A stretch of DNA of 64,000 bases, from positions 62,058,947-62,122,946 of the forward strand of contig NC_135783.1 in the NCBI RefSeq assembly GCF_051106095.1, read 5' to 3'. Under the pieces are notes generated by a model. It was not told the origin of the DNA. It made no database searches and saw nothing but the letters and a program-made list of their open reading frames with translations. The DNA is from Pogona vitticeps (lineage: Eukaryota; Chordata; Lepidosauria; Squamata; Agamidae). The translations under genes and the position numbers were made by a program. This document shows, one piece after another, positions 21,801 through 33,800 of the stretch (the stretch's first letter is position 1; each line of letters starts with the position of its first letter).

Positions 21801-24800
21801 CAAGAAAAGAAACGTTGACAAAGCATTAGGAAAAATCACTAACAGCAAAAGCTGTTTGTCAAGGGACTACCTCAGAACGCAAGACTAAATAAGACTCTCC
21901 TTTCTTGAAGATTTCTAAATAATTGCTCAATGATCATCTGTCCCGGATGGTTTAACTGTGAATTTCCTTATATTATTTTAGGAGTCCTAACACCAAATTG
22001 GCATTCTTTCATTTGTTTTGTTCAGTTATCAAAGGAGACAGGTGAATCACTTGACATTATACAAGAGGAAGCAGCAGAAATTCTGGATGAGATGGGGCAC
22101 AGCATGCATATGGGAGCTGTACGGTTTTTTGCTTTCACACTGAGCAAGATATTTAAATGCCTTTTCAGAAGTATTTGTGTGAATGAAGATGGCATGCAGA
22201 AAGTAAGTATGTGTATGAAAATGTAGAGAATAACTGAAATGTTTTAAATACATAAATTTTATGTCAGTGTAATTGAGGTGAATTTGTGTGAGCCTCCAGA
22301 TGTAGTGATCACATGTTAGCCTGGCAGCTTCAGATTTCACCTGTTCCTAGAATTACCTTTTAAAAAATTTTGGGCTAAATAGCTACACATTGACCTGTAA
22401 ATTGTCACAATGACATAGCAGTCAAAATGCAATTTTAAAAAATAATTTTATCAGTTGCTGAATTTTCAGTAATTTAAAAATCAAAGAGCCTAGGATAATT
22501 CTCTTTACCAGAGAAGGTATGTGTATTTCAGTGACTGCTAATACTGGATTTTTGTGCCTGTATTTCTGAAAATGAATATTAAGAAGCAAGTGATAGCTTT
22601 TGAAAACCAAGCCCCCAAACCATTTGTGGTTGTCATAGCTTGTTCAGTTAAAACCTTTATCATTCTTTGCTGACATTTGTCCTGTTTACATTTTAAAACT
22701 GAAATAATTGTTCTTGCAATGTTAAGGTTCACGTCATAAAATGTATTCTGGTATGAATGCCAGCTTTGTTTAGAAATGGGTCTTAACTTACTGGATCATG
22801 TAGTATGGAAGCTTACTGGGGCTGTGGAACTGGTAAAACCACTCCTTAAACATCTCACGTACTTTGAAAGCCTTATAAGAGTTAATATATGTCAGTTCCA
22901 GCTTGACTGCACATAACAACAAAATATTATTTTAGGAGTGGCATTATTTCATTTGAAAAAAACCTTGTGTTTACACCCATGAGGTATATACTGGAGCCAT
23001 TTTCTGTGTTTTTCTTTCCTGTATCTTGTTATGGGATATAGCATATACTTGTTACGTCTTAACATATCCTTCCAGTTGATATCTCAAGGGAAAATCTGAA
23101 GTAACTGTAAAATAAATTTTAACCATGTGATCACTTTAGAAGACCAATTGAAATTCTCTTTGAATATTGCAGTGATAATCTTGTTCTTTGTTAGTTACAA
23201 CAGGCAATACAAGAGCATCCAGTTGTTCTGCTCCCCAGTCATCGAAGCTACATAGACTTTCTCTTATTATCTTATATCCTATACACATACGATTTGGCTT
23301 TGCCTGTCATTGCTGCAGGAATAGGTACATTTCCCTTTTTATTATTCACATTCTTTTTTCATAATTCAATTATCAGAATTTTATGTTGGCCTCAATTGGA
23401 TTGGCCAACAGAGAGAATTTAAACATTTATGTTCATCTTTGTGTGCTTGCAGTATATCCCATGATTCTTTACAGAAACAGAGGTTACAGAAATTCTGGCG
23501 AAGATTTCAAAGACTGTTGAATGCATGCTTCTGTTGATCACACAGTAGGCGTGGGTTATTTTGAGGAAATTATAGTGGGTATCATTATTAAAATGTGAGA
23601 ATTACCCATGCAAAAATAATTCACTGGATGAAGATTTAGCAAAGATTTGTGAATTAAAGGTTGTAACAAAAATATATTTAAGATGCACAAAATGTAGCAC
23701 AACTGCTAAGGTAGTAGAAATATAAAGTACAGTATAGGAAATGAGAGTGATCTTGAGTGCAATACCTTTACAAATGCATATTAAGTATATTTTGTGGTTA
23801 TCCTGAAAAGCAGGTGCAATTTTTACTTTGGTAAAAAAAATTCATAGTACAAGTGTAGAATATTTCCAGAATATATCTTGGTAAAACTTGCTCCTATTTG
23901 TGCCAACTGGAAATCATATTTTGTCTTTCTAATGGATTAACCACTCTCATTTTCATCAGTGACCTTGAGCTAAATGCCTTTGAGCACATTGACTTATTTT
24001 GCTAATTGATTAATTGTGCAATATGTGCTTTTCCTAGATTTCCTGGGAATGAAAATTGTGGGTGAACTGCTACGTAAATCAGGTGCCTTTTTTATGCGAC
24101 GTTCATTTGGTGGAAACAAACTCTATTGGGCCGTGTTTGCTGAATATGTAAAAACTGTGTTAAAGGTAGATACTCTGAAATTGCCCATAGCTTTAATATT
24201 AAGTTTTGAAATTTGTTAAGTGTAGCAACTTTTAGAATTGTATGTAAATACCTGTCTGCCTTGTAGATCAGAGCACTGGATTAATTTTTGTATTTGATTA
24301 ACCACTTGTTCTGCTTGTAAACAGATTCTATGGATAGACTTTGTAGTTCTTATTATCCAAGGCATGTAGATATTACTTTAAAATGTTATTATATATTTTT
24401 AAAAATTATATACTGTATTTCTAAAAACTAAGATTCTTGTTGTTGCTAGTAGCTATTTTTTGTCTTCTTTTTGTTATGAAGAATGGATATGCCCCTGTTG
24501 AGTTTTATCTTGAAGGGACAAGAAGCCGGACTGCAAAGACTTTGACTCCAAAATTTGGTATGTTCCGAAAGCTACAGCATTTATAGAATTATCATATTTA
24601 TAATAGCTATGTAGGAAATGAGCAGTGTGTTTGACTAAAGGCAATTCTAGAAATATATGGTGGGCTTTAAAAGTAGTTAATCTTGGTATTTAAATGAAGA
24701 GTATTTATTTAAATTAAATTTAAAATCTAAATAAAATGTACGTTCTGTTCCTTATTACAGGTCTCCTCAACATTGTGATGGATCCTTTCCTTAAAAGAGA

Positions 24801-27800
24801 GGTGTTTGACATTTATCTTGTCCCAATCAGTATCAGCTATGATAGAGTACTAGAAGAATCTCTTTATGCACATGAACTTTTAGGAGTCCCTAAACCAAAA
24901 GAATCTACCTCGGTAAGGAAGCAGGTTCAGCAGATGAAAGGTTGGGCATTCTAGGTGCAAAACTTTCCTTTCCCATGCTTTTGTTGTAGCCTTGTTTGGG
25001 CACAGAGTTAAATCATGATTTATCTTTTTGAGACTTGGGCTTGATTACTCCCTTTCCTCCTCGTGCAGCCACAAGGAAGAATTTGGAAGCTTTTGCTTGT
25101 ATTACAGATTAATTGCCACTTTTCATGATATCTGACACTTTCTTTAGGCACTTTTACCCTTGCCCCCAAGAATCACACTTCGGGAAAAAATACAACATTT
25201 ATTCAAAAAGAGTAAAAAGTTATAAAGCAAAATAAATACAAAAAGACACAATTGTACTGGTTAAATGTCAAGCATCTAAGTATTAAATAAGCTTCTGTAT
25301 TAAGTAATAGTTTTACTACTTAATTATTACTTAATACAGAAGCTTATTTAATACTTAGATGCTTGGCATTTAACCAGTACAATTGTGTCTTTTTGTATTT
25401 ATTTTGTTTTATAACTTTTTACTCTTTTTGAAGTAAGTAATAGTTTTACTACTTAATTAAGGGACGTGGTGGTGCTGTGGGCTAAACCGCAGAAGCCTGT
25501 GCTGCAGGGTCAGAAGACCAAGCAGTCGTAAGATCGAATCCACACGACGGAGTGAGCTCCCGTCGCTTGTCCCAGCTCCCACCAACCTAGCGGTTCGAAA
25601 GCATGCAAATGCAAGTAGATAAATAGGTACCACCTCAGTGGGAAGGTAACAGCGTTCCGTGTCTAAGTCGCACTGGCCATGTGACCACGGAAGATTGTCT
25701 TCGGACAAAAACGCTGGCTCTATGGCTTGGAAACGGGGATGAGCACCGCCCCCTAGAGTCGAACACGACTGGACAAAAATTGTCAAGGGGAACCTTTACC
25801 TTTACCTCACTACTTAATTACTAGGCTATTCTAAATCACCATTGCTAATATCTCCTAATCAATCCATTACTAGGCTATTCTGAATCACCATTGCTAATAT
25901 CTCCTAATCAATCAACAAAAGCTTTAAACTTGTCGTCCATCTTCTGTCCTTCAGCTTACACACACACACATACCCTAACCCCCCTTTCTATAACGTAAAT
26001 CAAAGTCTCTGCTTCATGATGGTATCCAATCAGTATACAGTCCTTTGTTTACAAGTCCACTCCCAATTTGTAACTTTCCACAGCTCACGTCTTTCGTTCC
26101 CATGCTGGTAGGCCATTAGCAAGTAACACAGCCTATGGAGTTCCAGGTGCTTTGATCAAAGCTGTTTCCTGCAAATGAAACCCATATCCTCACACTGGTA
26201 TTATGGAAATGAAAATCAAATGATAAATATTACTGTGAATAATAGAATAATTAATATAGGCATACCTATCTCAACCATTGTGAATGTCTCTCCCCTCCAT
26301 GTCTCTCTCTGTCTCTCTGTCTCTCTGTCTCTCTCTCTCTCTCCCCCCCCCCACCCCATTACCCCATTTTATGTTCCAGGGACTCTTAAAAGCCAGGAAA
26401 ATTCTGAGTGAAGATTTTGGAAGCATTCACTTGTATTTTGGTCAGCCTTTATCGCTCAGAACATTGGCATCTGGGAGAATCAATAGATGTCCATTCAATC
26501 TGATTCCAAGGTATTACAGTGTATGCCTTTTTATAATGGTCTATGAGCAAAATTTGAATTTTCATCATATTCTAAATTCACTGAATACCTGAATGATTTG
26601 ATTTTATATCATATGTACTAAGAAAAATTTCATTGTGTTAGGTTAGTCTGTCTAATAATTAATTATCCTCTTCTGTGATCTCTAACCGTGGCCAAGCCTC
26701 AGTGTCAAAGGGTGTTCTAGAGTCAGCCAAATCTATTATGAGTGCATATTATGGATGTATTGATCTCAAACTAAAATATTCTTAAATTGGTTCATTAGTT
26801 TCGGAGGTGCAAGTGCTGACAACTGAAGCTGAACTTTATTTTTCAGTTATGACATATGAAGGTAATAGTTTGTACAGTTGTTCCTGAGGGTGATCTTGAA
26901 CAGGAAACTCTTAAGACTTCATTGATGGTTGCAGATGGTGAATGACAGAACTGTAGAGTTCGAAGGTGTCCCAAGTGTCATCTCATCCAACCACATGCCA
27001 ATGCAAGAATCCATGTTTGACTGATCCCTGGTGGATTCCTTTTGATTTCCCTGCTAGTTTCCAGACAATAGATTTACAACAGAACTTTGAAGTGGTACTT
27101 TTTAGACTATACTGAATGCCCTGATGATTCTAGGAGTTGTAGCCCAATAAAGTAAATTTTCCAGGTCCCAATTTACAGTGTAAGAAACACACAATTGTAA
27201 CTGATGTGCCTGATATAGTCCCCTAGGGCAGTGGTTCTCAATTTTGGGTAATCCAGGTGTTCTTGGACTGCAGACTCCAGAGATCTTCAGCACCAGCTGT
27301 GCTATCCAGGGTTTCTGGGAGTTGCAATCCAAGAATACCTGTGTTACCCAAGGCTGGGAACCACTGGCCTAAGGGATTGCTTCTGTTCAGAAGACATGCC
27401 ATTTTTCTGTCATGCTAGACCGTATTACATTTGGCATATGTAGTGTCACAGTATGAGCCACATAAATGCAGCCTGTGGAGCTCCAGGTGCTTTGATTAAA
27501 GCTGTGTTCTGCAAATGAGACACAAGATAGACATTTATTTACAAATAAGATATATGCAGAAACACAGCAACTGGACATAACTGTGGTGGATCTACAACTA
27601 GGTAAACTGGATCATTTTGGGGGCTAGACATATTTTTTCACTGATTTCCTTCTCCTTCTCCAGACACCCCCCTCCAGATCTTTAGAATGTTGGGAATCTG
27701 TCAGAACAGTGAGGTGAAACAGACACAGGTCAGTCTAAGGCTGCAATCAGATAGCAGAAAAGGTGCATCTTTGAAAACAGCAGAAAGGGTCACTTTGCAT

Positions 27801-30800
27801 GGAGCAATCTCCCTTAGTGACCCTTCAATCTGTTGAGGAATCACTCCAGCATGGCTCCTAAAAGTTAGTAGCCCTACAGATTGGGATCATCATGTGATCA
27901 CCAGGAAACAGATTGCATAGGACCTCTCCGTAAGCAGTCCCAAATGTGATGTAGTCCCCCATGTGATCACACCCTCACACTGCTTCCCACCCTAGGCTGA
28001 TGTCTTTTCCTTACACTTCTTACCACAATTTCTTGCATGTCCCTCCCACATCAGTCTTACTTTTTTCTCCTCGTCCTGTGGTCTTACTGCTTGCTGCTTG
28101 CTGCATGCTTTTGCAGTGTCTGTTTACAGTTGTCAGAGCCTCATCATTCCCTCTATATCATATACCATGTCACATCTTTATGCTTATGCTGGGTTGATGG
28201 GTGGTTGTTGTAATAATTCATGATAATTCATCCTACCTTTTTGTCATGCCACTGTAGTATCGAGAGAGGCATACAGTGAATCAGACATATCTACCATATC
28301 ATAAGGCCACTGGGGAGTTGAATTATATGACCAGTGTTTGTCTTGATGTGCAGTCCATGTCAAGGAGAAATAAGTGTATGAATGTAGTCAAATTAAACAG
28401 GATTTAGCTACAGTACGGTAGAGACAAGGCTGCAGTGGTGTAGTAGGGGGAAGTCACGCAGACTTGAATTATAAATGAGGATCTGGTTGGGATGAGGGTG
28501 TGCCCTTGCGAATGATGGCACCTGCTTGGGACACTTATGAAGTGACAACCTGAAACAAAATGCGCTAGCCAGAGTACCAAGGCAGGGTATGGTAGGGAAC
28601 CATACACCTGAAGACACACTGAAGCATGTAGTTCATCAGAATCATCATGCTGCTTCTTGTCAGGTAAAAAGCAGCATGAAAAACCTGCAAATTCATTGTG
28701 AAACATAATTGTGTGTTTAAAAACCAAAATCTAAAACATGTCTCAAGACTAAAGAGCAATAACCCCCTCAGTCTGCTTTCCTCCAGTATCTGAGGTGGTC
28801 CTGAAAGCTACATGTAAAAGAAGGAATGGCAGTGGGCAGATCAGGCTAATTTTGGTCTGTGCGAATTTTGCATGTGTTTATTCCTTACACAACCGTGTTC
28901 TGTTTTCTGTATTGATCTACATTTATCAAAACATCTGTGTGATTGGGTTCAGGTATAAAACTAAGCACTTCCTCTTTCTTGGCGGAATTAATCACAGGAG
29001 ATGTCATTTTTCAACCAAACATTTACTTTCGAAGTGGGAAGGGGAATCAGCAATAACTTCTGTGGGTCCAGCAGGACCAGCTGCTAACGAAGATTCAGTC
29101 CACAACATAAGAAGTTCATTAACTATTTTGCTGTCTCTTAACACGGAGATGCTCCAAATCTCTCCCTGTCTGTCGGCTTTCTCATAGGGTTGCTCCTCAC
29201 TGCGCAGATGGTTCCACAACATGGGGGACGGGCTCAATCCCCCTCACGAGGTGTCTGAGCCAGTGAAATAGGATCTGGCCGGACTACCTTCCTCCAGGGA
29301 CCTTTCCCCTGTGGGTATACATATACGATCCATTCCAAGGATCCAGTTCTCCTAATTGGATTTCTAGACCCGGACCTCCTCGTCCTCGCATAATATCCCT
29401 AGCCTCTCTCTCTTCTCACTTCCTCTCTTCCCGGAACATTAAACACATAAGGTTCTTCCTTTTCTCCTTTCTTTTTACTCCTTTCCTCTTTTTATCTCCC
29501 ACTCAGGACTAATCCACTCTTCTGAACCCCAGCTTCTCTTTCTCTTTTCCTCTTCCTCATCTGTCATCAAGAAATCTTTGGTCACCTCCCCTCCTTTTCC
29601 CACCTTTTCCTTTCCCTGTGCTTCAGTCACTCCTCCTCTTAATAGTTAAGTCTTTCATTCCCATAGGCAAGGTGGATATAAGGGTGTCGACTCCTTCTGC
29701 CCCAGATGATCGAGGGGATGGGTCAGTCTCTGATTATTAGCATAATTAAATGCTTGAATTTTGAAACCTTTGCCCAAGCAACCAAAAGTGAAATCAATTT
29801 GAGGCTGTGCTCTGTTTAATATCACCATATGACTAATGTTAGTTTTTTTAAGGAGATAGTTGCTCTGGAATGGCTGAAATATCCTCTACCCAAAGGAGAT
29901 GGGAGGGGGGAGTCCTTCTTTGGAGCTAGGGGATCAAATCATACCTACAATGGGATGCAGGAAGCTCACTTTGAATGAATCTGCATACTCCTCTTTTCTT
30001 TTTAGGCATATTCCTCAAAAGCCATCTGAGGAAATCCAGGAATTTGTCAGTGATACAGCCTTCAAAATTGAGCTCCTTCAAATAGAAAATATGGTTTTAA
30101 GCCCATGGATATTAGTGGCTGTTGTGCTGCTCCAAAATTTACCAGCCATTGATTTTGAGCATCTGGTGGAAAAGACAGTTTGGCTCAAAGGTTTAACTCA
30201 AGCATTTGGAGGATTCCTTGATTGGCCTGGTATGTAATGATCATAGTACATCTACTGCTTTTCTTTGCATTTGAGATAGTGAAAAGCTAGAAGTGCTGCT
30301 ATCAGTTTCATTTGAGAGGCCTAGAATCCTTCCGATTCTATAAAAAGAATATAGGAACATTCCCATGGGATGTAAAATATGATTATAATCATTCTGAAAC
30401 ATTGTCTGAAATCCTGTTCTTTCTAATATACCGTAAAATTATGCCGGTGGAAGCTTGTCTGGCGTTATGTCCAGACAACCTAATGTATGCAGTTGGATTC
30501 TGCAGTTGATTTTGTAGCTCTCAGTGTGACTATTTCACAGCATGCATGCAGAAGAGGTTCATGAATAGCACTTATGCACTGCCATGATCATTGCCGCCTT
30601 TGTTGTAGCTTCACCTTGTACCCATGGAATTTTGCAACAGGATTTCAGTCACTGAGGAAAAAAAAAGACTGATATCAAGATGATCATCATGGCAAAAAAA
30701 AAAGAGAGAGAATGATTCTTGTCTCTTTTTTTAAAAAAAAATAGCTTGTAGTCTTTTAATGAACTTCCCTGGCTCTAGTTCAAGAATCTTTGCATTCATT

Positions 30801-33800
30801 TGCACATATGGATATCATCATGAAAAAGAACAAGACCTGCTATAAATCTTTCCTTAATTTCAACAAGATAAGGATCACAAACACTGCGATAATAATAAAA
30901 GTTTAGAGAATGCGGGACTGGGATTTTTAACATGCTTGTACAGTGGTGCCTCGCTTAACGATTGCCTCGTTTAGCGATGAATTCGCATAACGATGTTTTT
31001 TTAAGAAAATAATATGCACCGTATAACGATGTTTCCTATGGGCGATTTTCGCTTAGCGAAGTTTGGGACCATGCTTCGCATAACGAATGCGATTTTAGGT
31101 CCCCTGCTTCACTTAACGATGTTTCTTTTTCCAATTAAAAAAGTGTCTTAGAAGGGTCAAAAACGGTTCTAAATGCTTGGATTCGTTAGAGGACCCCCTA
31201 AGTCATGTGCAAACCTGATTTGGCTTTGATCTGACTTTTCGTTAATTTATGGTTAATTTTTTTTTTCGGCCCATAGGAACCAATGGACCTGTCAGAATCT
31301 GACAGCTTCATGCTTTCCTATGGGGGAGAAAACAATTCACCATAAATTAACGAAAGTTCAGATCAAAGCCAAATCAGGTTTGCACACGACTTAGGGGGTC
31401 CTCTAACGAATCCAAGCATTTAGAACAGTTGCTGAGTCTTCATTAATTTTTTGTGAATTTTTTCTTCCCCCATAGGAAATAATGGAGCTGTCAGATTTTG
31501 ACAGCTGTCAAAAGTTGGGGGGAAAAATTCACCATTAATTAACGAAAAGTCAGATCAAAGCCAAATTAACTTTCACGTCCGTTTTAGAGGGTGCAGAAGC
31601 TAATCCAAGCATTTAAAACCATTTTGACCCTTTTATGACACACTTAAATTTGCAAAAATTGACTTCGCAAAGCCATTGAAATGTATTGAGTCAGCTTCAA
31701 TACATTCCAATGGAATCGTTTAACGATGTTTCCTATGGGTTTTTTCGCTTAAGGACGGCAATCTGTGCCTATTGGAACGGATTAACCGGTTTCCAATGCA
31801 TTCCTATGGAAAATGGTGTTTCGCATAACGATGTTTCACATAACGTTTTTTTTGAACCAATTAAAATCGTTATGCGAGGCACCACTGTATGTGGTTTTAC
31901 ATGAAGTTCCGTGGATTTGCTGGTTTGGAGGATTCTTAAAAGTTTTAGTCCAAGAAAGGAGCTTCTCTGAACGTTGTCATTGACTGAATATAAATAAGCA
32001 AGTTTTGCCCATCACTAGTCAAAGCAGTTCAGCAGTCCTGCCAGGCTCTTTTTCATTGGTATCCACATTACAAAACATAAAAACAAAATGAGACTTTCTA
32101 GATGCATTTGGTCACCATATTTTTTTTCTCCCCTTAGATAATCTGTGTGCCCACAAAGCAGTAAGATCTGCCTTGGCTCTCCACTGCAATGTTGCAAGTA
32201 TTGTTAATGGTCAAGTGGTACTCAGTGACCAAGGAGTGGAATCCAGTGTACCAGAGGAACCTGTATTTAAAAAAGCCCTCTCTATTCTCCTGTGTGGGTG
32301 CTACAGGAACCAGTTGCTGAATGTCTTTGTGCGGCCAGCCTTTGTTGCACTTGCATTGCAAATGACACACTCTTCCAGAAAAGGTAAATTCATCCTTTAG
32401 ATACCAAATCTGAAATAATTTAAAAAACTAAAATTAAACCATCAGTTTATTCTGTTTGTTCAGGTTGTTCAGTTAGCTCATTTCCTCAGTAAGCAGGATC
32501 CAGTGGCTTTTCCCCATCCCTTAGTCCAAATTTTCTATTAATGCAAAATGGAGCAACTGCAGGGAGATCCAGGAGCTGGCTCCCAGTCCCATTCTGCCTG
32601 ACCTCACAGGCAGAACCCACCTGATATGATCAAAACAAGACTAGAATTTTTTTTTATAGTTTTTCAGAAATGTGATTTGGGGCTACAACGTGGGGGCTTA
32701 AAATGTGATGTGGGGTTTGACAGTATTTAATAGAATAATCATACCCATGCAGATCTCTGAAGGTACAATTTTCAGGTTTTTAAAAAAAATGTACTCCATT
32801 TTTTTCTTTTTAGAATATGAGGCTACTTGAAAGGCTCCCAATGGCTGCAAATTGACAATGGCATCAAGATAAATATGCCCAGGATGCTAGTTCACCATGA
32901 CCTAGCAACCAGCAGGTGTGCAAGCTAATTTACTATAAATAAAATAAACAGCTTGCATCAGCTTGCAGTTCATAACAATAATTCCAAATGGCTCTTGGTG
33001 CTCAGTAAATTCTCTTCTAGTGACCAAACTAATTTGTGAGCCTCTTTTCATTCAGGAATTACTTGTGTGCAGCAGTGAATAGGAGGCCAGCTTGTGTTTG
33101 ACAAAGAGCAGTTCTGCAGTAGCTGGTGGTATACATACTAATATTTTGTGGCATTTTTTTCTTGCGGTTAACCACAGTCTGTCAGCAAGCTTTCTGCTTT
33201 TGTGCAATTCCATTTCATATCAGTAGATTTATGCAGGAGAAGCTTTTTACAGATCACATCTTCCCATTGCCAGATGACTCAAGCGTGAACGTATACATCT
33301 TCTATTTTCCTTACAAACTCAAATGTATTGGCTCCCCCGAAAAAGAAAGGAGAGCATCTTGGGGACTTTGGCCTGGATCTGGTGGGATAATTGATGGATG
33401 GAATTTCTTCTATCAGCAAAACAAAAGAAAAAAGAAAAAAAAAGAGGATTATTTCTGTGCAGCCCCCCAAATCCTGGGAATCTTCTGCAACTGGTTCTGG
33501 GGCATGTAAGACTGAGTTAAGGGTGGATGGGAAGAAGGTAGACATTGTGCTAGGACCATGCATTGCAAGGCATTGGTTATATTTATCCTTCAGTATCAAA
33601 GTGATTTGAGGAAAGGACATGTTCACAGGTGGTTAATATTTGTTTTCCAGAGGAAGTTTATAGCAATTTTACTTTCTGGCGTGATGTTTTTTCTGATGAG
33701 TTTATCTTCTTTCCTGGAATACCCCTGAAGGTAAGGTTCTCTGTGGAGTCTTGATTTCTGGGTGTCAATAGGAATTTCTTGCTATCTGAACTGGTGCCAG

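Larger units (their letters stand above)
19762..22025. other. GNPAT intron 2
   Basis: The intron contains three LINE/SINE-like tails (listed separately). It also has a degenerate local duplication of a CTCC-CCTTG...GAGAGGAAG...AAAATTTT block at about 20087-20175 and 20280-20372. No exon was found. Confidence 0.5.
22203..24760. other. GNPAT introns 3 to 6
   Basis: Between exons 4 to 7 the introns are short to medium, AT-rich and without recognised repeats. Confidence 0.5.
26511..30005. other. GNPAT intron 8
   Basis: The intron holds one palindromic hAT-type element (27229-27366) and a pyrimidine-rich stretch (29380-29650). Short open frames on both strands around 28.0-28.8 kb have no recognisable product. 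Confidence 0.5.
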
